64,000 bases of DNA, from positions 2,356,001-2,420,000 of the forward strand of contig CP099977.1 of assembly GCA_024372495.1 (NCBI GenBank), read 5' to 3'. A program made the translations under genes and the position numbers. This stretch comes from Pseudarthrobacter sp. Fe7. Its GTDB lineage: Bacteria > Actinomycetota > Actinomycetes > Actinomycetales > Micrococcaceae. A model generated the notes under the pieces. The model was given only the letters and a program-made list of their open reading frames with translations, searched no databases and had not been told where the DNA came from. Positions 1-10,133 of this stretch are shown here, one piece after another; the first letter of the stretch is position 1; every line of letters starts with the position of its first letter.

Positions 1-950
1 TGGAGGGCGGCCACGCCTCAAGCACCCTGCTCGGGCCGGGGGATGACGCCGCCATCATCGCTGCACCGGACGGGAAGACCGTCATCAGCATTGACACCCA
101 GGTCCAGGACCAGGACTTCCGGCTCCTGTGGCCCAATGGCTACCGCACCACCGGATTCGACGTCGGCTGGAAGGCTGCGGCACAGAACCTCAGCGACATC
201 AATGCCATGGGCGCGCGCGCCACGTCCATGGTGGTCAGCCTCACCCTGCCCGTTGACACGCCGGTCCGTTGGGTTGAGGACCTTGCGGACGGCCTGGCAG
301 CCGGAATCCGGGAACTGGGGGCAAGCCATTGTTCCGTGGCAGGTGGCGACCTTGGCCGCGGCCGGGAAATTTCGGTAACCGCGGCAGTGCTGGGAACGCT
401 CGACGGCGGCCGGCCAGTCCTCCGGTCCGGCGCCCGGCCGGGCGACATCCTGGCCTTGGCCGGAACAGTAGGCCACGCCGCGGCGGGCCTGGCCCTGCTC
501 GAATCGGATGTTGACCTGGATACCCTCATGCCGGCCGAGCGGTCCTTCGTTGACCGCCAGTGCCGCCCGCTGCCGCCCCTGGAGGCCGGGCCTGCCGCCC
601 TAACGGCCGGTGCCACGGCAATGCTGGACGTATCCGACGGGCTCCTGCGCGACGGGAAGCGGCTTGCCACCGCCAGCCACGTCGCCGTGGCCCTCGATCC
701 AGCGCAGCTCACCCATTTGGCGGATCTCCTGGCCCCGGCCGCGGCCCGGCTGGGAGCGGATGCCGCACAGTGGGTGCTGGGCGGCGGTGAGGACCACGGG
801 CTGTTGGCCACATTCCCCGTGGACGTTCAGCTGCCACCCGGATTCACTGCGATAGGCTCGATACATGCACTCGGCTCCGACGAAGGCCCGGGTGTCCTGA
901 TAGCTGGCCGGGCCGCGGACACCGGGGGATGGGATCACTTTGCACACTAA
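1..950 (+). CDS. thiL: Thiamine-monophosphate kinase ThiL, 5' end cut by window edge
   Basis: Phosphorylates thiamine monophosphate to the active cofactor thiamine pyrophosphate in the cytoplasm. The reading frame is open from base 3 to a TAA at 948-950. It contains the GPGDDAA metal/ATP motif near the left edge, the SIDTQVQDQDF stretch, the DINAMGA segment, a DVSDGL motif and the GGGEDHGLL motif, which together are diagnostic of ThiL in the AIR synthase-like fold. About 315 residues are present and only a short N-terminal part is missing. The next gene overlaps its last bases. A second thiamine gene, thiC, lies 26 kb away. Confidence 0.93.
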   Translation, partial: EGGHASSTLLGPGDDAAIIAAPDGKTVISIDTQVQDQDFRLLWPNGYRTTGFDVGWKAAAQNLSDINAMGARATSMVVSLTLPVDTPVRWVEDLADGLAAGIRELGASHCSVAGGDLGRGREISVTAAVLGTLDGGRPVLRSGARPGDILALAGTVGHAAAGLALLESDVDLDTLMPAERSFVDRQCRPLPPLEAGPAALTAGATAMLDVSDGLLRDGKRLATASHVAVALDPAQLTHLADLLAPAAARLGADAAQWVLGGGEDHGLLATFPVDVQLPPGFTAIGSIHALGSDEGPGVLIAGRAADTGGWDHFAH

Positions 951-1959
951 GGTTGCCGCCAATGCGCTGGCGATGAAGAGGTGGCTGGGCAAGGCTGAAA
1001 CTGCCCTCGGCAACCACAGCGACCGCCTCAACGCCATCAATATCTTCCCGGTGGCTGACGGTGATACGGGCACCAACCTCTACCTCACGGTCCGCGCTGC
1101 CGCCCGTTCGCTGGTCCTCACCGGGGAACAGCCCGCCCCGGTGGACGTCGGGGAAGTCCTTTCCACTGCCGGGCAGGCAGCCATGGAGGAGGCCAGGGGA
1201 AACTCCGGAACCCTGTTTTCGGTGTTCCTTTGCGCTGCGGCCGAGCCATTGGCCGGACACACCCGGTTAACGTCCACCCTCCTGTCGGCCGCCCTGAACC
1301 GTGCCCAGATCCGCGCCTGGTCGGCACTGAGCGATCCCGTTCCGGGAACCATGCTGTCGGTCATGGAGGCGGCGGCCCGTGCGGCTGCGGCCGTTGACGC
1401 CGGGCAGGACGGTGATGACAGCAACCATGCCCTCGGCCTGGCCCTGGACGCAGCGGTGGAGGGAGCGCTGGCCGCAGTAATCCACACCGAAGAACAGCTC
1501 GATGCACTCCAGTCCGCCCGGGTGGTGGATGCAGGCGGCGTGGGTATGCTGCTGATCCTCGACTGCCTCCGCTCCGCCGTCATGGGTGAGGAACTGCAGA
1601 GTGAGCTCCTCGACGGGCTGCACGGCTACGACGTCTCGGATCCCCACATCCACACCTCCATGCCGGACGACGACGGCGTGGAAGTCATGTGCACCATCAG
1701 CCTTTCGCCCCTGAACGCCGCCACCCTCCGGCAGCGGCTGGACGAAATCGGCGAGTCAGTCATCATGAGCCAGGTGGGCAACGGGCCGGACGCGGAAGGC
1801 AACTACCGGTGGCGGGTGCACGTGCACGTGCCGGACGCCGCCCCGGCCGTGGCAATCATCCGGTCCCTGGGCGAACCTGCCCAGATCAGCATCAGCGAAC
1901 TGGCGCTGCCGCGGGATCCGGATGCGGACGCTGTGAACACCGGCGGGCATGAACGCTGA
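940..1959 (+). CDS. DAK2 domain protein (FakA/YloV-like)
   Basis: 339 residues if started at TTG 940, which overlaps the thiL stop. An ATG at 973 is an alternative. The DAK2 (DhaL-type) kinase domain covers roughly residues 10-215 and shows the NIFPVADGDTGTNL nucleotide/metal motif and EARGNSGT. The rest resembles the middle part of FakA-type proteins, but the long C-terminal half of the ~550-residue firmicute FakA is absent. FakA phosphorylates fatty acids with a DegV partner. No DegV gene is visible here, so the substrate is not proven. It lies directly before recG, as is usual in actinobacteria, and overlaps the recG start by 11 bases. Confidence 0.85.
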   Translation: MHTKVAANALAMKRWLGKAETALGNHSDRLNAINIFPVADGDTGTNLYLTVRAAARSLVLTGEQPAPVDVGEVLSTAGQAAMEEARGNSGTLFSVFLCAAAEPLAGHTRLTSTLLSAALNRAQIRAWSALSDPVPGTMLSVMEAAARAAAAVDAGQDGDDSNHALGLALDAAVEGALAAVIHTEEQLDALQSARVVDAGGVGMLLILDCLRSAVMGEELQSELLDGLHGYDVSDPHIHTSMPDDDGVEVMCTISLSPLNAATLRQRLDEIGESVIMSQVGNGPDAEGNYRWRVHVHVPDAAPAVAIIRSLGEPAQISISELALPRDPDADAVNTGGHER

Positions 1960-4224
1960 GCTGGAGCTGGCGCTGGAGCGGCGGATCGGGAAGCGTTCCG
2001 CGGCGGTCATCGAGAAACACCTCGGCATCACCACCGTGGAAGGCCTCCTTAATTACTTCCCCCGCCGCTACATGAGCCGCGGTGAACTGACGCCCATCAC
2101 GGAGCTCCCGCTGGACGAGGACGTCACCCTCATTGCCCGGGTCCTGTCCAGCAGCACCCGGCATATGCAGGCACGGCGCGGGACCATCACCGACGTCATC
2201 GTTTCCGACGACGATGGGAAGCAAGGGCTCCGGCTGGTGGGCGGCCGGGATTACACCGGCAAGGTTCCCGGTACCCTCAAGATCAGTTTCTTCAACGGGT
2301 TCAAGGCCAAGAACGAACTCCTGCAGGGCCGCAGGGCCTTGTTCTCGGGCAGGGTAACCAGTTTCAAGGGGAAGCTGGGCCTCACCAACCCGGACTTCCA
2401 GGCTCCTGGACGAAGACCCTTTCAGCGACGCCGGCCAGGACCCTGAAAAACTCGCTGCCATGCCCATCCCGGTGTACCCGGCCACTGCCAAGCTCCCCAG
2501 CCTGGAAGATCCAGAAGGTGATCGCCGAGCCTGCTGGAAACCTCGGACCTCGGCTCGGTGCCGGATCCGGTTCCCCCGGCGGTCGCAGCCAGGGAAGGCT
2601 TCCTGCCCGTGGCGGACGCATACCGGCTCATCCACGTGCCGGAGACACCTGCGGACTGGAAGCTCGCCCGCGACAGGTTCCGCTATCAGGAAGCTTTGGT
2701 GCTTCAGTCAGCGCTCGCCAGGCGCCGCGCCCAGGCTCGCCGCTGAGGAAGCCACGGCCCGGCGCCCTGTCGCCGAAGGCATCCTGGCCGAGTTCGACCA
2801 AAACCTGCCGTTCACGCTCACGGCCGGCCAGGCCGCCGTCGGCAAGACCCTGACCGCCGAACTGGCGCAGGACACGCCCATGAACCGGCTGCTGCAGGGC
2901 GAAGTGGGCTCCGGAAAAACCGTCGTGGCGTTGCGTGCCATGCTCCAGGTGGTTGACGCCGGCGGACAGGCCGCGCTCCTGGCCCCCACCGAAGTCCTCG
3001 CCGCCCAGCATTACGATTCCATCCGCCGCACCTTGGGCCCGCTCTCCAGCGACGGACTCCTGGGCGGCCTGGCCGGGGGCAACGGGCCATCCGTCCAGGT
3101 CACGCTGCTGACCGGGTCCATGTCCACGGCAGCGCGGAGGCAAGCCATGCTGGACGCCGCCGCGGGGACGGCGGGGATCGTCATCGGCACCCACGCGCTG
3201 CTCAGCGACAACGTCTCGTTTTACGACCTCGGCCTGATCGTGGTGGATGAGCAGCACCGCTTCGGCGTGGAACAGCGCGATGCCCTGCGGGCCAAGGCCC
3301 GGAAGCCCCCGCACCTGCTGGTCATGACCGCCACCCCCATTCCCCGCACCGTTGCCATGACAGTGTTCGGCGACCTCGAAACTTCTACCCTCGATGAACT
3401 GCCCAAGGGCCGGGCGCCAATCACCACCCATCTCGTGGGCCTGGCGGAAAATCCTGCGTGGGCCGCGCGGATCTGGGCGCGTGCCCGTGAAGAGATCGAC
3501 GCCGGTCACCAGGTGTACGTGGTTTGCCCCAAGATTGGCACGGACGACGACGGCGACTTCAGCCCGGGAGAGGCCGCGCCACCGGGCGTGGAGGCCGAGG
3601 AGGCCCGGGAACTCGCGTCCGTCACCTCCGTGGTGGACCACCTCCTTGCTGAACCCTCGCTGGCCGGCGTGCCGCTGGCTCCCCTCCACGGGCGCCAGGA
3701 CCCCGACCTGAAGACAGACACCATGGCCGGGTTCACCGCCAACCGCATCAAGCTGCTGGTCTCCACCACCGTGATCGAGGTGGGCGTGGACGTGCACAAC
3801 GCCACGCTGATGGTCATCCTGGACGCCGACAGGTTCGGGATCTCCCAGGCTCCACCAGCTGCGCGGCCGCGTGGGCCGCGGCGGCCTTCCCGGGACGTGC
3901 CTGCTGGTCACCGCCCTGGAACCCGGCCACCCAAGCCGGCGCCGGCTGGAAGCCGTGGCTGCAACCACGGACGGTTTTGTCCTGTCGCAGGAAGACCTCA
4001 AGCTCCGGCGCGAAGGCGACATCCTCGGTGCTTCCCAGTCCGGCGGCCGGTCCACCCTGAAACTTCTGCGGGTCCTTGACCACGAAGACGTGATAGCCCG
4101 GGCCAGGGATGACGCCCAGGCAATCGTTGGCGGGGACCCGCTGCTGTCCGGCCACCCCGAACTCGCCGATGCCATCGAGAAGTACCTCAACCCCGAGAAG
4201 GAGGCGTTCCTTGAACGCGGTTAG
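1949..4224 (+). CDS. recG: ATP-dependent DNA helicase RecG (five apparent frameshifts)
   Basis: Branch-migrating helicase for stalled forks and Holliday junctions. It begins at ATG 1949 with the wedge/OB region. It then shows Walker A (GEVGSGKT near 2905), a DEQH box (VVDEQHRFG), TATPIPRT and the terminal HQLRGRVGRG motif. The frame breaks at about 2401, 2501, 2530, 2734 and 3848. Each break is one extra base inside CAGCTC, GAGCTG or CAGCTG (read as AGGCT or AGCCT). Removing the five bases gives 756 residues, the normal RecG length, with no other disruption. I therefore read it as an intact gene with sequence errors. Confidence 0.93.
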
Positions 4225-4266
4225 CAACGAAAGCGCACCGGGCGCCGGCGGATCGCGGTGGACGCG

Positions 4267-4910
4267 GTGACGCGGATCATCGCCGGAGCGGCCGGCGGTA
4301 CCCCGCTGGCGGCCGTCCCGGGATCGTTGACCCGACCCACCACGGACCGGGTAAAGGAAGCGCTGTTCTCCCGCCTCGACGCCTTCGACGTGATTGCCGG
4401 CGCCCGCGTGCTGGACCTCTACGCGGGTTCGGGTGCGCTGGGGGTGGAAAGCGGCAGCAGGGGGCCCGGTCAGTGGACCTGGTCGAGTCAGAGGCCAAGG
4501 CAAGCGCCGTGTGCCAGCGCAACGCGGATCTCATTAATGGGGTACTGGGCAGCAAGACCGTCACCGTCCACCGCTCCAGGGTGGAGCCCTTCCTGGACCG
4601 CGCTGCGGAAGCGGCCGCCTGGGACCTGGTGTTCCTGGACCCGCCGTATCCGCTGGAGGATGGCACGCTGTCCGCGGTGCTGCAGAAACTTGCGGCGCAC
4701 CTTGGCCCTGGAGCGGTCGTGGTGGTGGAACGCTCATCGCGGTCCCCGGAACCACAGTGGCCGGACGGGATGACCAGGTTCGCCGAGAAGAAGTACGGGG
4801 AGACCAGGCTGTGGTTCGCGGAGCCGTTCGTGCCCGACGCCATCGCCGCGGAGGACCTGGCCGAGGCGGCCGGGCCCGGGGCTGACGGGCCTGCTTCCCC
4901 GGACGCCTAA
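4267..4910 (+). CDS. rsmD: 16S rRNA (guanine-N2)-methyltransferase RsmD (one apparent frameshift)
   Basis: Methylates G966 of 16S rRNA using SAM. It starts at GTG 4267 with the typical RIIAGAAGG. It carries the SAM motif [13 protein letters not shown] and the catalytic FLDPPYP. The frame changes at the G-run 4460-4464: one more G would give [14 protein letters not shown] and join the two halves into 214 residues, the family length. An in-frame GTG at 4258 is a less likely start. It follows recG as in many bacteria and converges with the spermidine-synthase-like gene only 12 bases away. Confidence 0.92.
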
Positions 4911-4922
4911 AACGAGAGACGC

Positions 4923-5712
4923 CTAGGACGAGAAGGGGTCCAGGTCCACGCCGGCGAGGACCCGCGCAGGGTGGGGGCCCCGTGCCGTCAGCTCGGCGGT
5001 CCAGGATTCCGGCCACGGGCCCTGCGTCCCCACCAGGATGATGTTGCCCGGATACCGGCCCTGGAACATGCCGGTCTCTGCAAAGGCCGCCACATCGGCC
5101 ATGGCCATACGCATCGCTGCGACTTGGCTCCTGACCAGCGTGAGCGCGGGCTCGTCGCCCACATTGACGATCAGGATACCGTCCGGGGCCAGGCGCTCCC
5201 TGGCTTCACGGTAGAAACCGCTGGCGGCGATGTGGGCCGGCGCCTCCGGCCCGGAGAAGATATCCAGGATCACGACGTCGAACGTGAGTCCGGGCTCAAG
5301 GGCACCAAGGGCGTCGCGGGCATCGCCGATGATGGTGGTCAGGTCTGTTTCCCTGGGCATGGGAAGATGCCGGAGGACGAAGTCCAGCAGTTCGCGTTCC
5401 AGGCTCCACGGCATATTGCCGGGAGCCGGGGCGGGTGGCCTGGATGTACCGGGCCAGGGTCAGCGCCCCTGCCCCGAGGTGGAGTGCCCGGATCGGCTCG
5501 CCGCCGGGGGCGGCAAGATCTACCAGGTGCCCGATCCGGCGGAGGTACTCGTAGAAGATCTCCTCCGGCCGGTCAAGGTTGACATGGGACTGCTCGGCTC
5601 CGCCGATGCTGAGCACGTAGCCGCCTTCAGTGAACGCATCGGATTCGATGGTGGCGTGCTGGCCGGTGGTCCGCAGGAAGCGGCTGCCGGCGCCGCCGCT
5701 GCGGGCCGCCAT
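4923..5712 (-). CDS. Spermidine synthase-like methyltransferase-fold protein (one apparent frameshift)
   Basis: Reads leftward from ATG 5712. It contains the polyamine synthase features GGYVLSIGGAEQSHV, LHLGAGALTLARY and VVILDIFSGPEAPAH (aminopropyltransferase/Rossmann fold). The frame breaks at 5402, where the coding strand has GAGCCTGGA in place of GAGCTGGA. Correction gives 262 residues. The start codon overlaps the TGA of the upstream aminotransferase, so the two are probably translated together. The usual SpeE catalytic Asp-rich loop is only partly matched, so spermidine synthesis itself is not certain. Many actinobacteria carry such stand-alone homologues of unknown substrate. Confidence 0.8.
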
Positions 5713-6941
5713 CAGAGCCTGCCGCGCAGGGTTGCCAGCCGCGCGGCAGCCTCCGCCAGGACTTCGGTCTTCTTGCAGAACGCAAACCGGAGCAGGCTTC
5801 GCATCCGTTCTGCCCCTTCCGGATGGCAGAAGACGGGAACGGGGATGGCTGCTACACCCACCAGTGCCGGGAGGCGCCGGGCCAGGTCCAGGGCATCCGT
5901 GATACCCAGGGGCGCGGTGTCCACATTGACGAAATAGGTGCCCCGCGGCGTGAACACGTCAAAACCCGCCGCCCGGAGACCGTCGCTGAGGATGTCCCTT
6001 TTCTGCTCAAGGGCGGAGGCAATGCCGGTGTAGAAGTCGTCCGGCAGGGCCAAGCCTGCGGCGATCGCAGCCTGGAAGGGCGTGCCCGAGCTGTAGGTAA
6101 GGAACTGCTTTACCGTGCGGACGGCGGCGACCAGGTCCTCGGGACCGCTCAGCCAGCCGATCTTCCAGCCGGTCAGGGAAAACGTCTTGCCTGCGGAGGA
6201 GATGGTGATGGTCCGGACGGCGGCGCCTGGAAGGGTGGCCACGGGGGTGTGGCTGACGCCGAAGGTGAGGTGCTCGTACACCTCATCGGTGATGATGATG
6301 CTGCCGTACCTTCCCGCGAGGTCCACTACCCGTTGCAGGACGGCAGGCGGAAACACTGCGCCGGTGGGATTGTGCGGATTGTTCAACAGCACAACACGTG
6401 TCCGGTCACTGAAGGCTGCCTCCAGCGCGGCCAGGTCCGGCATGAAGTCCGGGGCGGCCAGGGGCACGGTGGTGTGGGAGGCCCCGGTGAGTCCGATGAC
6501 TGCGCCGTAGGAGTCGTAGAACGGCTCGAACGTGAGGACCTCGTCGCCCGGCCCGGCGAAAGCCAGGAGGGAGGCGGCGATGGCTTCCGTTGCCCCGGTG
6601 GTGATGACGACCTCCGTCGCCGGGTCCGGCGCCAGCCCGTAGAAGCGTTCCTGGTGCGCGGCCACCGCTTCCCGCAACTCCGGAACGCCCTTCCCCGGTG
6701 CGTACTGGTTGGCGCCGGCCGCGATGGCGGCCCGGGCTGCTTCCCTGATTTCAGCGGGCCCGTCCTCATCGGGGAAGCCCTGTCCCAGGTTGATGGCGCC
6801 CGTCTGTACGGCCAGGGTGGTCATCTCCTCGAAGATGGTGACGCCCAGTCCGCCGTCCGGCGCCAGGAGGTTGGCTCCGAGTGCGGTGCGCTGCCAGGGA
6901 GCAGGTGCCAGGGGCGTGGAAAGTTCCCGTGCTGGATGCAT
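5712..6941 (-). CDS. PLP-dependent class I/II aminotransferase
   Basis: 409 residues from ATG 6941. The fold-type I aminotransferase signature is complete: INLGQGFPDEDGP near the N-terminus, NNPHNPTG, TDEVYEHL and the PLP lysine in SSAGKTFSLTGWK. It is closest in character to the methionine/kynurenine aminotransferase (YbdL/CCBL) group. Related proteins have been annotated as DapC, and the sequence alone does not settle the substrate. It is followed with a one-base TGATG overlap by the spermidine-synthase-like gene. It diverges from coaD, whose start lies 43 bases away. Confidence 0.88.
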   Translation of the reverse strand: MHPARELSTPLAPAPWQRTALGANLLAPDGGLGVTIFEEMTTLAVQTGAINLGQGFPDEDGPAEIREAARAAIAAGANQYAPGKGVPELREAVAAHQERFYGLAPDPATEVVITTGATEAIAASLLAFAGPGDEVLTFEPFYDSYGAVIGLTGASHTTVPLAAPDFMPDLAALEAAFSDRTRVVLLNNPHNPTGAVFPPAVLQRVVDLAGRYGSIIITDEVYEHLTFGVSHTPVATLPGAAVRTITISSAGKTFSLTGWKIGWLSGPEDLVAAVRTVKQFLTYSSGTPFQAAIAAGLALPDDFYTGIASALEQKRDILSDGLRAAGFDVFTPRGTYFVNVDTAPLGITDALDLARRLPALVGVAAIPVPVFCHPEGAERMRSLLRFAFCKKTEVLAEAAARLATLRGRL

Positions 6942-6984
6942 CCAGTCATGGTATCCCGGCCTTTCGATGAGGTAGGTTCGGAGC

Positions 6985-7485
6985 ATGAGACGCGCTGTGT
7001 GCCCCGGATCCTTCGACCCCATCCACAACGGCCATCTCGAAGTCATTGCGAGGGCTGCCGGCCTTTTCGACGAGGTCATCGTGGCCATCTCCACCAACTA
7101 CTCGAAGAAGTACATGTTCAGCCTGGAAGAGCGGCTTGAAATGGCGCGCGAAACCCTGGCATCGCTCAAGGGCATCGTGGTGGAACCAGTGGGCGAGGGT
7201 CTCCTGGCGGAGTACTGCCGCCACCGTGGCGTGTCCGCCATCGTCAAGGGGCTCCGGTCGTCGTCGGACTTTGACTACGAGCTTCCCATGGCCACCATGA
7301 ACCGGCAGCTGAGCGGGGTGGAAACTGTATTCCTCCCGGCGGAGGCCAGCTATGTCCATCTGTCCTCCACCCTGATCAAGGAAGTGGCGTCACTTGGCGG
7401 CAGAGTCTCGGACTATGTGCCCCGGTCGGTGCACCGGCGAATGGTTTCGGGCGAGCCTTCGCCCGAAACGCAGCCAAGGCAGTAG
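6985..7485 (+). CDS. coaD: Phosphopantetheine adenylyltransferase CoaD
   Basis: Fourth step of coenzyme A biosynthesis, transferring AMP to 4'-phosphopantetheine. 166 residues. It begins with the nucleotidyltransferase motif CPGSFDPIHNGHLEVI (HxGH) and contains the ISTNYSKKYMFSLEER substrate region. It also carries the C-terminal YVHLSSTLIKEVASLGG signature. The family is about 160 residues long, so the gene is complete. It runs divergently from the aminotransferase and leads into the DUF177-rpmF-rnc-mutM group, the standard actinobacterial order. Confidence 0.96.
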   Translation: MRRAVCPGSFDPIHNGHLEVIARAAGLFDEVIVAISTNYSKKYMFSLEERLEMARETLASLKGIVVEPVGEGLLAEYCRHRGVSAIVKGLRSSSDFDYELPMATMNRQLSGVETVFLPAEASYVHLSSTLIKEVASLGGRVSDYVPRSVHRRMVSGEPSPETQPRQ

Positions 7486-7583
7486 GCTGGATCGGTACTT
7501 CGGCGCTGCCTGCCGCCGGTTTGAGTCACCATGGCTCTTCAGGCTAAGATGGTACGTCGGTCATATGTTCAACAGGAGTTCTC

Positions 7584-8132
7584 ATTAACAGAGATGCTGG
7601 TTCGCCCCTGGCGTTCGACGTCAAGGACCTCGGGCGCAGCCCGGGAAGCATGCGGACACTGAAGGAACATGTACCCGCACCGGGTGATCTTGGTGTGGCG
7701 CTCATTGGTGTTCAGGAAGGCTCGGATGTCGAGCTGGATCTGAGGCTGGAGGCCGTACACGAAGGAATTCTGGTATCAGGAACCGTTACCGCCGAAGTAA
7801 CAGGCGAGTGCGGCCGATGCCTGGATCTCCTTGCGTATGACCTTGAGGTCAATGTGCAAGAACTTTTCTTCTACGAGGGCGCTGAGTTCTCGGACGGAGA
7901 AGAAGAAGAAGAGCAACGTCGAGTCGAGCGCGATGTAATCGATCTTGAACCGGTGTTGCGGGACGCGGTTGTCACCAATCTGCCGTTCCAGCCGGTGTGC
8001 CGGGAAGACTGCCAGGGCCTTTGCTCCGAATGCGGAGTTCGCCTGGAAGACGAGCCGGGGCACCACCACGAGGTCCTGGATCCTCGCTGGGCTGCCCTAG
8101 CTGATATGGCTAAGCCTGACCGGCAAAATTGA
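7584..8132 (+). CDS. DUF177/YceD family protein with no ATG, GTG or TTG at the expected start
   Basis: Family of unknown or rRNA-related function normally encoded just before rpmF, as here. Residues LAFDVKDLGRSPGSM match the conserved N-terminus of DUF177, so the protein must begin before the first in-frame ATG (7650). In the upstream frame there is no ATG, GTG or TTG. An AGGAG at 7574-7578 lies five bases before an ATT at 7584, which would give a 182-residue protein beginning INRDAGSPLAF. The C-terminal half has the expected cysteines (CGRC, then CREDCQGLCSEC). The ATT start is an inference; a sequence error in an ATG is equally possible. Confidence 0.82.
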   Translation: MNRDAGSPLAFDVKDLGRSPGSMRTLKEHVPAPGDLGVALIGVQEGSDVELDLRLEAVHEGILVSGTVTAEVTGECGRCLDLLAYDLEVNVQELFFYEGAEFSDGEEEEEQRRVERDVIDLEPVLRDAVVTNLPFQPVCREDCQGLCSECGVRLEDEPGHHHEVLDPRWAALADMAKPDRQN

Positions 8133-8168
8133 TTTGTACGTGTTTGTCTAGAGAGAAATGAGTTAGCC

Positions 8169-8372
8169 GTGGCTGTTCCCAAGCGGAAAATGTCTCGCTC
8201 GAATACCCGCGCCCGCCGCTCGCAGTGGAAGGCGACCGCCCCCCACCTGGTGAAGACCGTTGAAAACGGCCAGATCACCTACAGCCTGCCGCACCAGGCA
8301 AAGGTCGTTACCGACTCTGCTGGCACCGCGCTGTTCCTTGAGTACAAGGGCCGCAAGGTCGCTGACGTCTAA
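8169..8372 (+). CDS. rpmF: 50S ribosomal protein L32
   Basis: 67 residues from GTG 8169, starting [19 protein letters not shown], the universal L32 N-terminus. It lacks the CxxC pairs of the zinc-binding form, so it is the zinc-independent (C-minus) paralogue type. It sits between the DUF177 gene and rnc with short spacers of 36 and 20 bases, suggesting one transcript. Confidence 0.97.
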   Translation: MAVPKRKMSRSNTRARRSQWKATAPHLVKTVENGQITYSLPHQAKVVTDSAGTALFLEYKGRKVADV

Positions 8373-8392
8373 TCGGCCCAACAGGCTGACTG

Positions 8393-9121
8393 ATGTCTTC
8401 AACTGAAGAGCTTCTGAAGCGTCTCGGTGTCACTATTGACGCCGGGACGCTTCGTCTTGCGCTCACCCACCGCTCGTACGCCTACGAGAACGGCGGCATA
8501 CCCACCAATGAGCGGCTCGAATTCCTGGGCGACTCCATCCTGGGATTCTCCGTAACCGACGCCCTCTACCGGGACAACCCGGACCTGCCTGAAGGCGAAC
8601 TCGCCAAGCGCCGGTCCGCCGTCGTCAGCACCCGGGCGCTGGCCGGCATCGGACGCAGCCTTGGCATTGGCGAGTACATCTACCTGGGCCAGGGCGAAAA
8701 GCTCACCCACGGCAAAAACAAGGCCTCCATCCTGGCGGACACCATGGAAGCCCTGATTGGGGCTACCTACGTCTCGAACGACATCGAGACGGCGCGCCGG
8801 CTCGTGATGCGCCTGGTCGGTCCGCTGTTGAAGGACGCCGCCGTTTTGGGTGCCGGTACCGACTGGAAAACCAGCATCCAGGAACTTGCCGCCAGCCGGC
8901 AACTGGGCAGCATCCACTACGCGGTGGATGGATCGGGCCCGGACCATGCACGCACCTTCACCGCGGTCCTGAACATCGGCGGCACTGCCTACGGCAAGGG
9001 CGCCGGGCATTCGAAGAAGGAAGCTGAGCAGGAAGCCGCGGCGGATGCCTGGCGCGTTCTGTCCGGCGCCGAAACGCGGAACGGGTCCAGCACCTCCGCA
9101 GGCTCCGTAGCCGCCACGTAG
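8393..9121 (+). CDS. rnc: Ribonuclease III
   Basis: Endonuclease that cuts double-stranded RNA, including rRNA precursors. 242 residues from ATG 8393. The RNase III signature [16 protein letters not shown] is at residues ~38-54. The second acidic cluster is [12 protein letters not shown], and a dsRNA-binding domain is at ~155-225 ending [12 protein letters not shown]. The length is typical. It is followed seven bases later by mutM. Confidence 0.97.
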   Translation: MSSTEELLKRLGVTIDAGTLRLALTHRSYAYENGGIPTNERLEFLGDSILGFSVTDALYRDNPDLPEGELAKRRSAVVSTRALAGIGRSLGIGEYIYLGQGEKLTHGKNKASILADTMEALIGATYVSNDIETARRLVMRLVGPLLKDAAVLGAGTDWKTSIQELAASRQLGSIHYAVDGSGPDHARTFTAVLNIGGTAYGKGAGHSKKEAEQEAAADAWRVLSGAETRNGSSTSAGSVAAT

Positions 9122-9128
9122 GGTTTCC

Positions 9129-10094
9129 GTGCCTGAACTTCCTGAGGTCGAAGTGGTGCGCCGCGGCCTGGTGAACTGGGTCCGCGGCAGGACCGTCACC
9201 GCCGTCGAAGTCCTCGATTCCCGCTCCATCCGGCGCCATGCCCTCGGAGCCGGGGACTTCGTTGGCAACCTCCAGGGTGCCACCGTGGCGGACGTCGTGC
9301 GTCGCGGCAAATTCCTCTGGATGCCGCTGGTGGACAGCACCGCCGCGCGGGACAACCAGGAGCCCCCACCGGTGCCCGAAGTGGCGCTCATGGCACATCT
9401 GGGCATGAGCGGACAGCTCCTCATGCAGGGCCCCGGTGTCCCTGATGAGAAACACCTCAAAGTCCGCGTGCTGCTCAGCACCCGCGACGGCATGCCGGAC
9501 CAACTGCGGTTCGTGGATCAACGCATCTTCGGCGGGCTGTTCGTGACCGCATTGGTACCCACGGACGACGGCGGCCCCGGTGGCCTCGCCGAGTCCCCTC
9601 TCCCGCTCATCGCCGCGGAAGCCGCCCATATTGCGCGGGACCCCCTGGACCCTTCCTTCTCCTTCGACCTCTTCTACCAGCGGCTCCGCAAACGCAAAAC
9701 CGGGCTGAAGCGGGCACTGCTGGACCAGGGGCTGGTGTCGGGCATTGGCAACATCTACGCCGATGAAGCCCTGTGGCGGGCCCGGCTGCACTATGCCAGG
9801 CCCACCGATACCCTGCGCAGGACCGAGGCCCGGCGCGTAATGGACAGCGCCCGCGACGTTATGCTCGATGCCCTGGCAGCAGGCGGAACCAGCTTCGATT
9901 CCCTGTACGTCAACGTCAACGGGGCCTCAGGGTACTTCGACCGGTCCCTCAACGCGTATGGCCGCCAGGGCCAGGCGTGCAAGCGGTGTGCAGCGGCAGG
10001 AATCCAGTCCATCATCCGTCGCGATCAGTTCATGAACCGCTCGTCCCACACCTGCCCGGTGTGCCAGCCCCGGCCACGGAACGGCCGCTGGTAA
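9129..10094 (+). CDS. mutM: Formamidopyrimidine-DNA glycosylase (Fpg/MutM)
   Basis: Removes oxidised purines such as 8-oxoguanine. It starts at GTG 9129 with [13 protein letters not shown], giving the catalytic Pro-Glu after Met removal. It contains the conserved RRGKFLW lysine, [10 protein letters not shown] and [11 protein letters not shown]. It ends with a four-cysteine zinc finger (CKRC...CPVC). 321 residues, somewhat longer than the usual 270-290 because of small inserts in the middle. It is the last gene of the coaD-mutM group and converges with oleD. Confidence 0.96.
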   Translation: MPELPEVEVVRRGLVNWVRGRTVTAVEVLDSRSIRRHALGAGDFVGNLQGATVADVVRRGKFLWMPLVDSTAARDNQEPPPVPEVALMAHLGMSGQLLMQGPGVPDEKHLKVRVLLSTRDGMPDQLRFVDQRIFGGLFVTALVPTDDGGPGGLAESPLPLIAAEAAHIARDPLDPSFSFDLFYQRLRKRKTGLKRALLDQGLVSGIGNIYADEALWRARLHYARPTDTLRRTEARRVMDSARDVMLDALAAGGTSFDSLYVNVNGASGYFDRSLNAYGRQGQACKRCAAAGIQSIIRRDQFMNRSSHTCPVCQPRPRNGRW

Positions 10095-10133
10095 CCAGCA
10101 CCTGCCGGCCCACGACTGCTTGACCCGGTTGAT

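Noticed and set aside
940..1959. Full fatty acid kinase FakA
   Set aside because: The C-terminal half of FakA is missing and no DegV partner is encoded nearby, so only the DAK2 domain can be claimed.
1949..4224. recG as a pseudogene or a set of split genes
   Set aside because: All five breaks follow the same CAGCTS insertion rule and their removal restores the exact family length with all helicase motifs.
7444..7469. Inverted repeat at the end of coaD as a terminator
   Set aside because: It is inside the coding region, has a three-base loop and no T-run, so it is more likely a coincidence of codon choice.
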